Below are positions 57,031 to 64,000 of a DNA stretch of 64,000 nt, piece by piece. Source of the DNA: Pedobacter caeni. GTDB taxonomy: Bacteria; Bacteroidota; Bacteroidia; Sphingobacteriales; Sphingobacteriaceae. The DNA lies in assembly GCF_900129215.1 (NCBI RefSeq), contig NZ_FQUQ01000004.1:868001-932000 (forward strand), read 5' to 3'. Under the pieces are notes generated by a model. The model did not search any database and had not been told where the DNA came from. It saw nothing but the letters and a program-made list of their open reading frames with translations. The stretch's first letter is position 1, and each line of letters opens with the position of its first letter. The translations under genes and the position numbers were made by a program.

Positions 57031-57981
57031 ATGGAAAAAAGAAAATTAGGCAATTCAGACTTATTTGTATACCCGATCACCTTTGGTGGTAACGTTTTTG
57101 GCTGGACAATAGATCAGGCTAAATCATTCGAAATACTAGATGGCTTTACAGAAGCCGGCTTCAACTTTATAGATACTGCCGATGTATATTCCAGGTGGAA
57201 ACCCGGAAATGAAGGAGGAGAATCAGAGACGATCATTGGCAATTGGCTGGCGGAAAGAAAAAACAGAAGCGAAGTGATTATTGCCACAAAAGCAGGTGCA
57301 GACCTTGGAAATGGAAAGTCACTTTCGAAGAAAAATATTCTGGAATCGGTAGAAAACTCACTAAAAAGGTTAAAAACAGATTATATAGACCTTTATCAGT
57401 CGCACTATGACGACCCGGCTACGCCAATTGAAGAAACACTGGAAGCTTACGATCAACTCATCAAAGCAGGTAAAATCCGTTGGATTGGTGCTTCCAATTA
57501 TTCCGCAGCACGTTTAAAAGAATCATTGGATACTGCACAAAGGCTGAGCCTTCCAAAATACCAGACCTTCCAGCCGGAATATAATTTATATGCCCGTGAG
57601 GGTTATGAAAAAGAGTTGGAGCAGGTGGTAAAGGAATATCAGCTTGGTGTGATCAATTATTATGCGCTGGCTAGTGGTTTCTTAACTGGAAAGTACCGTT
57701 CGGAGGCTGACTTAAATAAAAGTCAGCGGGGCGGTGGAATAAAACAATATCTGAATCCCAGAGGATTTAAAATATTGAAAGCATTGGATGAAGTTTCTGA
57801 GCAGTATAATGCTTCTCCTGCAAGCGTGGCCCTGGCCTGGCTGATTGCACGTCCTTCGGTAACGGCTCCAATTGCCAGCGTAACGAGCCTGAATCAGCTG
57901 GAAGACCTGAAAAAAGCAGCTGCGTTAAAATTAAACATCGAAGATATCGCGATTCTGGATCAGGCAAGTGACTGGAAATAA
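57031..57981 (+). CDS. aldo/keto reductase
   Basis: The ATG at 57031 (MEKRKLGNSDLFVYPITFGG) is the family start; the frame extends 22 codons to an ATG at 56965 that lacks support. The 316-residue TIM-barrel enzyme keeps the tetrad D48, Y53 (FIDTADVYS), K87 (ATKAG) and H125 (YQSHYDD). NYYALASGFLTGKYR and the late RPSVTAPIASVTSLNQLEDL, which grips the NADPH phosphate, match the AKR group close to YajO/YghZ. It reduces aldehydes or ketones in the cytoplasm; the substrate is unknown. A terminator follows. Confidence 0.93.
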   Translation: MEKRKLGNSDLFVYPITFGGNVFGWTIDQAKSFEILDGFTEAGFNFIDTADVYSRWKPGNEGGESETIIGNWLAERKNRSEVIIATKAGADLGNGKSLSKKNILESVENSLKRLKTDYIDLYQSHYDDPATPIEETLEAYDQLIKAGKIRWIGASNYSAARLKESLDTAQRLSLPKYQTFQPEYNLYAREGYEKELEQVVKEYQLGVINYYALASGFLTGKYRSEADLNKSQRGGGIKQYLNPRGFKILKALDEVSEQYNASPASVALAWLIARPSVTAPIASVTSLNQLEDLKKAAALKLNIEDIAILDQASDWK

Positions 57982-58021
57982 ACCAATCCCATGTTCCGGC
58001 AAAGGAATATCCTCAAAATAA

Positions 58022-58056
58022 AAATGCCCTGCTGAATAATATTTGGCAGGGCATTT
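58022..58056. terminator. intrinsic terminator after the aldo/keto reductase
   Basis: AAATGCCCTGC (58022-58032) pairs with GCAGGGCATTT (58046-58056), followed by GTCTTT on the plus strand. Confidence 0.8.
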
Positions 58057-58101
58057 GTCTTTATGTGTAAATTACATCTAAATTAAAACCCGGAAACAAC
58101 G

Positions 58102-59217
58102 ATGAAGAACCTTTCCTCACAACCTTTTAACACCAAGTTAGCGATGGTATTATTTTCCATCATCTGTGTAGGCTACCTTGCTATTTTAGGGCAAACGCTC
58201 CTTGCTCCATTGCTGACTTCATTCCTGCTTGCAGTATTATTATTGCCAATGGCTAATTTTCTGGAGCAAAAATGGCGTTTTAAGAGAAGTCTGGCTTCGA
58301 TCGTATCAGTCATCCTGATGATTGCTGTAATTTCCAGTATCCTTTACTTTCTGGCCAACCAGCTCACTGATCTGTGGCAAGACTGGCCCTTGCTGAAGAA
58401 ACAAGGGGAAACCTCTTTTCATGACCTTCAGCATTGGATCTCTTCTAGCTTTGGGGTAAATGCACAAAAACAGATTGAATATGTTAAAGATGGTGCTTCA
58501 AAAGCATTATCCACCAGTGCAACGGTACTGGGAGCTACTTTACTGACGCTTTCCTCTACCCTGTTATTCTTATTTTTCTTGTTACTCTTCACCTTTTTTC
58601 TGCTCAATTACCGCAAGGTATTGTTCAGCTTCCTGACCTCCGTATTCGAAGAAGAACATACTGAAAAAGTGAGTGAAATTGTAAGACGCATTCAATACAT
58701 CATCAAAAAATACATCACCGGACTGTTCTTACAAATGGTGATTGTGACCTTAATGATGATGCTGGTTCTCTGGGCACTTGGTGTAAAATATTCGGTGCTA
58801 TTAGGCTTAATTGCAGGTATTTTTAACATCATTCCTTATATCGGAATCTTCAGTGCCCTGCTCATCAGTGTGCTGATTACCTTTGCCACCGCAGGTGCAG
58901 CAAAAGTACTCCTGGTAGTGATTGCCTATGCCGCAGTCCATGCTATTGATGGAAATATCCTGATGCCATTGGTAGTCGGTTCAAAAGTAAAAATCAATGC
59001 TTTATTTGCCTTCATTGGAATTGTCGTTGGTGAAATGGTCTGGGGAATTTCAGGAATGTTCCTTTGTATCCCATATCTGGCCATGCTAAAGATCATCTTT
59101 GACCGTGTTGATTCCCTAAAACCATGGGGCATTCTTCTGGGTGGTGAAGATAAGCCACATAAAAAGAGAAAGGTATACCGGATTACCAAAAATATCCAGC
59201 TGGAAGAACAAGAGTAA
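58102..59217 (+). CDS. AI-2E family transporter (PerM-like)
   Basis: The 371-residue protein has eight membrane helices in the AI-2E/PerM layout. A hydrophobic N-terminal hairpin (LAMVLFSIICVGYLAILGQTLLAPLLTSFLLAVLLLPMANFLEQ) is followed by a periplasmic helical part (LQHWISSSFGVNAQKQIEYVKDG). The conserved GLFLQMVIVTLMMMLVLWALGVKYSVLLGLIAGIFNIIPYIGIF and DGNILMPLVVGSKVKINALFAFIGIVVGEMVWGISGMFLCIP close it. Members export autoinducer-2, organic acids or sodium. It is the first gene of an operon with a small membrane protein and MazG. Confidence 0.9.
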   Translation: MKNLSSQPFNTKLAMVLFSIICVGYLAILGQTLLAPLLTSFLLAVLLLPMANFLEQKWRFKRSLASIVSVILMIAVISSILYFLANQLTDLWQDWPLLKKQGETSFHDLQHWISSSFGVNAQKQIEYVKDGASKALSTSATVLGATLLTLSSTLLFLFFLLLFTFFLLNYRKVLFSFLTSVFEEEHTEKVSEIVRRIQYIIKKYITGLFLQMVIVTLMMMLVLWALGVKYSVLLGLIAGIFNIIPYIGIFSALLISVLITFATAGAAKVLLVVIAYAAVHAIDGNILMPLVVGSKVKINALFAFIGIVVGEMVWGISGMFLCIPYLAMLKIIFDRVDSLKPWGILLGGEDKPHKKRKVYRITKNIQLEEQE

Positions 59218-59221
59218 TTGT

Positions 59222-59518
59222 ATGCGCGAAAACAGGTCCCCCCATATCCTTAGTACCTCGGCAAATTTGCTGGGATTGTGCTTTATCGTACTGACCTCGA
59301 TCAAGGTTTCAAAGATGCAGGATGTGACCCTCATTGATGAAACCACCGCCCTGGCAATTATCCTGTTTATGACGAGCTGCATTCTTTCCTTTCTCTCTAT
59401 GCGGAAAAAACAGGGCAGTAACGACCGGTTGGAAAAAATAGCCGACATGATCTTTTTATCCGGCCTGATTGTTCTTTTTTTAACCACAATGATGATTACC
59501 TTTAACGTCATAAAATAA
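59222..59518 (+). CDS. small three-helix membrane protein
   Basis: The ATG at 59222 lies 4 bases past the AI-2E stop; the frame can be extended to 59141 but would then overlap that gene by 77 bases. The 98-residue protein has hydrophobic helices at ILSTSANLLGLCFIVLTSIKV, TALAIILFMTSCILSFLSM and MIFLSGLIVLFLTTMMITFNVI, with a short basic loop. I do not recognise a named family, although short membrane proteins of this kind occur next to AI-2E genes in Bacteroidota. MazG starts 8 bases after its stop. Confidence 0.7.
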   Translation: MRENRSPHILSTSANLLGLCFIVLTSIKVSKMQDVTLIDETTALAIILFMTSCILSFLSMRKKQGSNDRLEKIADMIFLSGLIVLFLTTMMITFNVIK

Positions 59519-59526
59519 TACGTAAA

Positions 59527-60333
59527 ATGCCTAATCACATCGCCCCATTAACTGCTTCCGATCCTTCTGCTGCTTTTCTCCGCTTATTAACCGTTCTTGA
59601 TACCCTTCGGACCGACTGCCCATGGGATAAGAAACAAACGATGGAAAGCCTTCGCCATCTGACGATTGAAGAAACCTATGAATTGTCGGATGCCATTCTT
59701 GAAGGCGACCTGGAAGAAGTAAAAAAAGAGCTTGGCGATGTCATGATGCACCTGGTATTCTATGCAAGAATTGCCTCAGAAACGAACGATTTCACCATTG
59801 TTGATGTACTGAACGGAGTTTGCGATAAGCTCATTAACCGTCACCCGCATATCTACGGTGATGTAGAGGTTCAGGATGAGAACGATGTAAAACGCAACTG
59901 GGAACAGATCAAACTTAAAGAAGGAAATAAATCAGTATTGGCAGGAGTTCCTGCAGGTTTACCATCCCTTGTTAAAGCAAGCAGGATCCAGGAAAAAGCC
60001 AGAGGTGTTGGTTTTGACTGGGAGGATAAAACCCAGGTTTGGGAAAAAGTAGAAGAAGAACTTCAGGAGTTTAAAAATGAATTCAATACCACTGACCATA
60101 CTGCAATAGATGTAGAAAAGGCAGAAGGTGAATTTGGAGATCTTCTTTTCTCACTGATCAACTATGCGCGTTTTATCAATATCAATCCGGAGAATGCCCT
60201 GGAGAAAACCAATAAAAAGTTCATCAAACGTTTCCAGTATCTGGAAACCAAAGCAAAGGAAAACGGGAAAGCGTTACAAGACATGACCCTTGCTGAAATG
60301 GACGTTTACTGGAATGAAGCCAAAAAGGTTTAA
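59527..60333 (+). CDS. mazG: nucleoside triphosphate pyrophosphohydrolase
   Basis: The 268-residue protein has two MazG domains. The first is DCPWDKKQTMESLRHLTIEETYELSDAILEGDLEEVKKELGDVMMHLVFYARI, with the EExxE and ExxD magnesium sites. The second begins around KARGVGFDWEDKTQVWEKVEEELQEFKNEF with EGEFGDLLFSLINYAR. It hydrolyses NTPs to NMP and pyrophosphate, clears non-canonical nucleotides and modulates stress signalling. Both domains look complete. It is the third gene of the AI-2E operon, and a membrane-bound AraC gene follows 14 bases on. Confidence 0.94.
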   Translation: MPNHIAPLTASDPSAAFLRLLTVLDTLRTDCPWDKKQTMESLRHLTIEETYELSDAILEGDLEEVKKELGDVMMHLVFYARIASETNDFTIVDVLNGVCDKLINRHPHIYGDVEVQDENDVKRNWEQIKLKEGNKSVLAGVPAGLPSLVKASRIQEKARGVGFDWEDKTQVWEKVEEELQEFKNEFNTTDHTAIDVEKAEGEFGDLLFSLINYARFININPENALEKTNKKFIKRFQYLETKAKENGKALQDMTLAEMDVYWNEAKKV

Positions 60334-60347
60334 ACCAATAACTGCAT

Positions 60348-61469
60348 ATGAATGCTTTTTTTATGTGCTTTTCCGCAGGAGCATCTTTCCTGCTTAGTTT
60401 TTTACTCTTTTTCCATCCCCTGAGAGAAAACCTGACAGCCAATAAATGGCTGGCCTTGTTTGTGTCTATTATGGGCAGTGCTTTTCTGGGCATTTACCTG
60501 AACCATACAGAAATAGGGGAATCGCATCCAGGCTTCATTCAATGGATCAATGGCTTGCAATTTATACTCCCGCCCAGCCTGTTCCTGAGCACACAATTTT
60601 TCATCAATCCAGTCAAAGTGCTGAGTAAAAAGGATTGGATTCATTTTGTGCCTTTTCTGATCTTTCTCTTTTTACAGGTTGTCTTTGCCGGTGATCACGC
60701 CATTTTTATGAAGGCAAAGCTTTTCGAAATCGGAAATACCAGCTTTTTATTCCGCGATATATTGCCTTTTCAATTGTTGCTCTACCTCTGCCTTTCTTAC
60801 CTCCTGCTCCTCAGACATAAAAAGAATCTCAGGAAAATTACCGCCTCCATTCAGGAAATAGACCTGAACTGGCTAAGCAATTTCCTGCTCATTTTAACGG
60901 TCATCTTAATCTTTTGGATCAATGATACACTTTTTGGTATACCTTTCCTGATTGGCGTTATGCCCATTATTTACACTGCATCCATCTTCTTTCTTGCCTA
61001 TTTTTCCATCAGACAAAGGACAGTTTTCGCTTTTAATAAAAAAGACCTGAAGGACATTTCAACGTTCCTGGAAAGCCCGGCCAAAGATCAGCTTCAGAAA
61101 ACAGAAAGACTGAACGATCAGCAGTTTGCCCTGCTCTCCGCAAAATTAAATGAACTGATGACTAAAGAAAGGCTCTTTCTGGACAACAACCTCAGCTTGC
61201 CTATGCTGGCAGATCAATTGGAAATCAGTATCCATGATACATCTTACCTGATCAACAGACTCACTGAGGGGAACTTTTACCATTTCATCAACAGGCTTCG
61301 CGTGGAAGAAGCCAGGCAACTGCTCAGCTCTAACCGGGTAGAGGAATTAAATATGCTAGGCATTGCTTTCGCTTCCGGATTTAATTCCAAGACGACCTTT
61401 AATACAGCCTTCAAAAAATATGCAGGAATTTCGCCCAGTGCATATGTAAAACAGCAAAGAACGACATAA
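60348..61469 (+). CDS. membrane-bound AraC-family regulator (seven-helix sensor)
   Basis: The 373-residue protein begins with about seven membrane helices (AGASFLLSFLLFFHP, WLALFVSIMGSAFLGIYL, WIHFVPFLIFLFLQVVFA, FQLLLYLCLSYLLLL, NWLSNFLLILTVILIFWIN, MPIIYTASIFFLAYFS). A cytoplasmic linker and a C-terminal AraC DNA-binding domain follow (LPMLADQLEISIHDTSYLINRL and GIAFASGFNSKTTFNTAFKKYAGISPSAYVK). This type is frequent in Bacteroidota and couples a membrane sensor directly to DNA binding. It may be co-transcribed with mazG, 14 bases before. The secreted Ntn hydrolase downstream, behind two inverted repeats, is a possible target. Confidence 0.9.
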   Translation: MNAFFMCFSAGASFLLSFLLFFHPLRENLTANKWLALFVSIMGSAFLGIYLNHTEIGESHPGFIQWINGLQFILPPSLFLSTQFFINPVKVLSKKDWIHFVPFLIFLFLQVVFAGDHAIFMKAKLFEIGNTSFLFRDILPFQLLLYLCLSYLLLLRHKKNLRKITASIQEIDLNWLSNFLLILTVILIFWINDTLFGIPFLIGVMPIIYTASIFFLAYFSIRQRTVFAFNKKDLKDISTFLESPAKDQLQKTERLNDQQFALLSAKLNELMTKERLFLDNNLSLPMLADQLEISIHDTSYLINRLTEGNFYHFINRLRVEEARQLLSSNRVEELNMLGIAFASGFNSKTTFNTAFKKYAGISPSAYVKQQRTT

Positions 61470-61474
61470 AAACA

Positions 61475-61549
61475 TGTTCGGATGGATAAATCCGAACAGC
61501 ACAAATGAAGGTTTCGGGTACTTTTGCAAACACAAATACCCGAAACCTT
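61475..61549 (+). promoter_or_regulatory. two inverted repeats and a -7 box before the Ntn hydrolase
   Basis: A 9-bp perfect hairpin (TGTTCGGAT at 61475-61483, ATCCGAACA at 61490-61498) is followed by a 13-bp perfect inverted repeat (61508-61520 with 61537-61549, 16-base spacer). TACTTTTG at 61519-61526, a full TAnnTTTG match, overlaps the inner edge of the left arm. The ATG at 61553 is 3 bases past the right arm. This looks like an operator or a structured 5' end. Confidence 0.6.
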
Positions 61550-61552
61550 TGT

Positions 61553-62965
61553 ATGAAATACCGTTTTTATCATTTTATTTTCAGCATCATATTTTTTAGC
61601 AGTATTGGCAGCAACTATGCTTGTACAATATTCATAACGAACGACGGGAAACAGGTCTGGGTTGGTAATAATGAGGATGAATTACCTTCCCTTACCTACC
61701 GTCTATGGTATTATCCTGCCTTCAAAAAGGCCCATGGCTATATGCTATGGACAGAGCTTTACGCCGATGAGAAACTAAACCGTATAGGGTATAAAAATCC
61801 GCAGGGAGGAATGAATGAGTCCGGGCTTTTTATGGATTATACTGCCATTGATGAAATTCCGGCCATACGCGATCCCCGCAAAAAAGACCGGGAAGAAGAA
61901 GTGGTGACTGACCTGCTGAAACAATGTAAAACGGTAAATGAAGCATTGAAATACCTCTCCCGCTTTAACTTAATCCGGCTCAGCGGAGCGCAATTGTTTA
62001 TCGCTGATGCCAGCGGTGATTATGCAACGGTACATGGCAGCTATGTTATCCGCCGAAAAACCACAAACTTCGCATTAACGAACTACAGCATCAAAGATGG
62101 TTACCATGAAAACTGCTGGCGAAGGGATGCCGCTATGCAATCCATCACTGAACTGAAACCGTATGGATTAAATGACATCACCAATATCCTCCAAAAAACG
62201 AGTCAGAAGGAACCAGGTAACCTGATCTCGAACTACTCCATGGCCACAAATCTGGGAAAGAAGACAATTCATCTTTATTATAAAAATGATTTCAGTAGCC
62301 CGGCAGTGATTACTTTAGCATCGGAATTGAAAAAGGGTAAACACCACCAGGATATGCAACGCTATTTCCCAATGGGTTTAAAAGAACCGCTGCTTAAAAA
62401 ATACCAGGAGGGAGGGATAACAGCTGTGATATCGACCTACAAAGACCTTAGGCTGAACTTTCCTGGAAAGTACAATTTTAAAAATAACGAGGTTCTGAAC
62501 CTCGCAGAACAGGCAATAGCCAGGGGAAATACCGCTGATGCCATCCAATTACTGGAATGCCTGAGCAATTATGATCCCAGACGGACGGACATCCATACCT
62601 GGCTTGGCGTGGCCTATCGCCGTGACGGCAGAATTTCCGAAAGTGATACCTGTTTCAGATCAGTGCTGCAAAGCGACCCTGAAAATTATATTGCCACCCT
62701 CTTTGGGAAGCAAAAAGATCAGATCGTGACGTTTAAAATGAATGATTTTGAGGGCGCTGAGGAACTCTCCCTGATTGGTGATTTTTCAAACTGGAAACCG
62801 ATACCAATGGTAAAAGAAAATGGCAGGTGGACCTGCCATTTATACATCGCCCCGGGGGCATACAATTATAAGTTTTTGGTAAACAAAGAATACCTGGCCG
62901 ATCAGATCAATCTGATGTATACCGGATCAGGACCAAAGATCTATTCTAAACTTTATGTATGGTGA
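61553..62965 (+). CDS. secreted Ntn amidohydrolase fused to TPR and glycogen-binding-like domains
   Basis: The ATG at 61553 is preferred over that at 61505 because it opens a signal peptide (MKYRFYHFIFSIIFFSSIGS, cleavage before C24). The mature chain then begins CTIFITNDGKQVWVGNNEDE, which is the N-terminal nucleophile pattern of choloylglycine/penicillin V acylase-type Ntn hydrolases. RLSGAQLFIADASGDYATVHG and FALTNYSI continue that domain to about residue 270. Two TPR-like units follow (LAEQAIARGNTADAIQLLE, HTWLGVAYRRDGRISESDTCF). The last 80 residues (LSLIGDFSNWKPIPM, GAYNYKFLVNKEYLAD) resemble an AMPK/CBM48 glycogen-binding domain. This domain order is uncommon; the amide substrate is unknown. 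Confidence 0.8.
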   Translation: MKYRFYHFIFSIIFFSSIGSNYACTIFITNDGKQVWVGNNEDELPSLTYRLWYYPAFKKAHGYMLWTELYADEKLNRIGYKNPQGGMNESGLFMDYTAIDEIPAIRDPRKKDREEEVVTDLLKQCKTVNEALKYLSRFNLIRLSGAQLFIADASGDYATVHGSYVIRRKTTNFALTNYSIKDGYHENCWRRDAAMQSITELKPYGLNDITNILQKTSQKEPGNLISNYSMATNLGKKTIHLYYKNDFSSPAVITLASELKKGKHHQDMQRYFPMGLKEPLLKKYQEGGITAVISTYKDLRLNFPGKYNFKNNEVLNLAEQAIARGNTADAIQLLECLSNYDPRRTDIHTWLGVAYRRDGRISESDTCFRSVLQSDPENYIATLFGKQKDQIVTFKMNDFEGAEELSLIGDFSNWKPIPMVKENGRWTCHLYIAPGAYNYKFLVNKEYLADQINLMYTGSGPKIYSKLYVW

Positions 62966-62972
62966 TCCCGGT

Positions 62973-64000
62973 TTATCCGTGTTTCTTCTTCATGGTCATT
63001 TTGGCTTTTTGACCAATGCCATAGTTATAGTCTTTGGTATTGCTTTCTTTCTTCTCATGGTACGCACCTCCACCCTGAGGTGCCACATTCTTCTCTTTAA
63101 CAATCCTGCTTTTGTCTATTCCGCCTTTAGATTTGATTACTTTATCAATTACCAGGTCTTCAGGCAATTCCATCAGTGCTATTTTCTTTCCGATAGACTG
63201 CTCAATCTTTTTCACTTCTACCAGTTCCATATCCGTAGAGAAGGTAATGGCAACCACTTCTTCCTCATTGGTTTTTACAATTCTGGATAAGAAGGTTTCT
63301 TTTTGTTCCGGAACTTCAAAGTGGAACAGGAAAGGAATACCAGACAGATCTAATGTACCGGCACCTTCATTCGCAACGATCAGGACCCTTGCTTCCGGAG
63401 TTTCCTTGAAATCTTCGATATGATCAAAACCTTCTTCATCAAAGAACAAAGGGTTCAATACCGAAACTGCACCAGGTCTGGCTGAATGTAAGCTTTTTCC
63501 TAGCTTTTGGGCAGTTAAGCGGGTGTTTACAAATACAACCACCTTATCAAATACCTCATCATCTCTTAAAAGAAGGTTCAGCAGGTTGATTTTTGTTTTA
63601 AAGTTAGGGACAGGATATAAAATCAGTTCATGGGTATTGGCCTGACTCTCGCCAAGATCTTCTACTTCTAAGGTTGTTGGAAAGTTCAGGAACTGATCAA
63701 TCATATTGTTCAGTTTTTCATGAACAACAGTGGTAAAAATCAGGTGTTGACATTTGCCCGCACTTCTTGCCAGTTCACAAACCGGAAGCTGCATTCCCTG
63801 TTTTACAATTACTTCTGCATCATCTACAATAAACATTTGCAGTTTGCTCATGTTTAAACCAAGCTTCAGATAAATTGCACGTGCACGCGTTGGCAAAGCC
63901 ACTACGATATCTACTCCGTCTACCAGATCCAGGACATCCTGTTCTGTCCCACCGGTTCCGTAAAGGCCCATGATGCGAAGGTTTTTATTTCTGTTCAGCT
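62973..64000 (-). CDS. DEAD-box helicase-like protein with degenerate motifs, 5' end outside window
   Basis: The minus-strand frame is open to the right edge, so the start lies beyond it; the ATG at 63969-63971 is internal. The visible part covers the end of RecA domain 1 and all of domain 2. Motif II reads VDDAE where DEAD is expected, the SAT position reads TTV, and the motif V/VI region (VANEGAGTLDLSGIPFLFHFEVPEQKETFLSRIVKT) lacks the ARGLD and HRIGRTGR arginines. Fold-level similarity to DEAD-box RNA helicases is clear (VVVFVNTRLTAQKLGKSL), but ATP hydrolysis looks doubtful. The tail is lysine-rich, suitable for RNA contact. Confidence 0.7.
   Translation of the reverse strand, partial: LNRNKNLRIMGLYGTGGTEQDVLDLVDGVDIVVALPTRARAIYLKLGLNMSKLQMFIVDDAEVIVKQGMQLPVCELARSAGKCQHLIFTTVVHEKLNNMIDQFLNFPTTLEVEDLGESQANTHELILYPVPNFKTKINLLNLLLRDDEVFDKVVVFVNTRLTAQKLGKSLHSARPGAVSVLNPLFFDEEGFDHIEDFKETPEARVLIVANEGAGTLDLSGIPFLFHFEVPEQKETFLSRIVKTNEEEVVAITFSTDMELVEVKKIEQSIGKKIALMELPEDLVIDKVIKSKGGIDKSRIVKEKNVAPQGGGAYHEKKESNTKDYNYGIGQKAKMTMKKKHG

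Overview
The window comes from a Bacteroidota chromosome, most likely family Sphingobacteriaceae and close to Pedobacter. The reasons are a FecI/FecR-linked SusC/SusD pair, a type IX secretion Plug protein, a TamL-type outer-membrane lipoprotein, TIGR02985-like ECF sigma, DUF5690, a DUF6266 remnant, and many promoters of the Bacteroidota form (TTTG, about 19 bases, TAnnTTTG) in place of strong Shine-Dalgarno sites. It is a compact, moderately AT-rich region of about 60 genes with a single tRNA (Cys). No rRNA, CRISPR array, prophage or intact insertion sequence was seen.

Layout. 1-5.1 kb: an AraC regulator cut by the left edge, a nitrilase-family amidohydrolase, a DUF4377/META protein, and a PepSY-membrane/DUF4198 pair behind a textbook promoter and a long structured leader. 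5.4-9.1 kb: an SRPBCC protein, then a three-gene minus-strand operon of PhnX-like phosphonatase, DUF5690 transporter and TIGR03364 FAD oxidase that looks like an aminophosphonate-to-phosphate route. 9.2-23.6 kb: mostly housekeeping and envelope genes (TspO, TamL, a SpoU methyltransferase, tRNA-Cys, a 58-residue basic protein, PyrD, an ABC-F ATPase overlapping the T9SS Plug gene, a cytoplasmic alpha-amylase, a PAP2/beta-barrel fusion, a thioesterase, a cation/proton antiporter, an EVE protein). 23.7-28.7 kb: small membrane and relic genes, then a defence/efflux stretch (MFS exporter plus DAPG-hydrolase-like enzyme, AraC and Crp regulators, SMR/Gdx exporter).

28.7-33.3 kb holds core genes (holA, an HsdR-N nuclease-fold protein, valS). 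An accessory stretch between valS and a DPP-IV peptidase (33.4-35.8 kb) carries two small membrane proteins and an orphan Imm-5-like immunity protein. It is edged by three unusual repeat tracts and a nested palindrome. A Schlafen/AlbA-type ATP-binding gene at 38.0-39.6 kb is split by a one-base frameshift. 39.7-50.9 kb is a minus-strand SusCD locus: ECF sigma, GH30 lipoprotein, FecR, SusC with an STN domain, SusD, and a metallophosphoesterase with a PQQ-like propeller.

51.0-64.0 kb: an HxlR regulator divergent from an imine-reductase-like enzyme with a perfect 16-bp palindrome between them, an EamA transporter, an M13 metallopeptidase, MmcQ/YjbR, MnmD, an aldo/keto reductase, an AI-2E exporter with a small membrane protein and MazG, a membrane-bound AraC regulator, a secreted Ntn hydrolase fused to TPR and glycogen-binding-like domains, and a DEAD-box-like protein with degenerate motifs that runs off the right edge.

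The observations most worth follow-up are the phosphonate operon with its palindromic control region, the Ntn-hydrolase fusion behind two inverted repeats, the repeat-edged immunity island, and the HxlR palindrome. Functions are read from motifs and family memory only. No database search was run.
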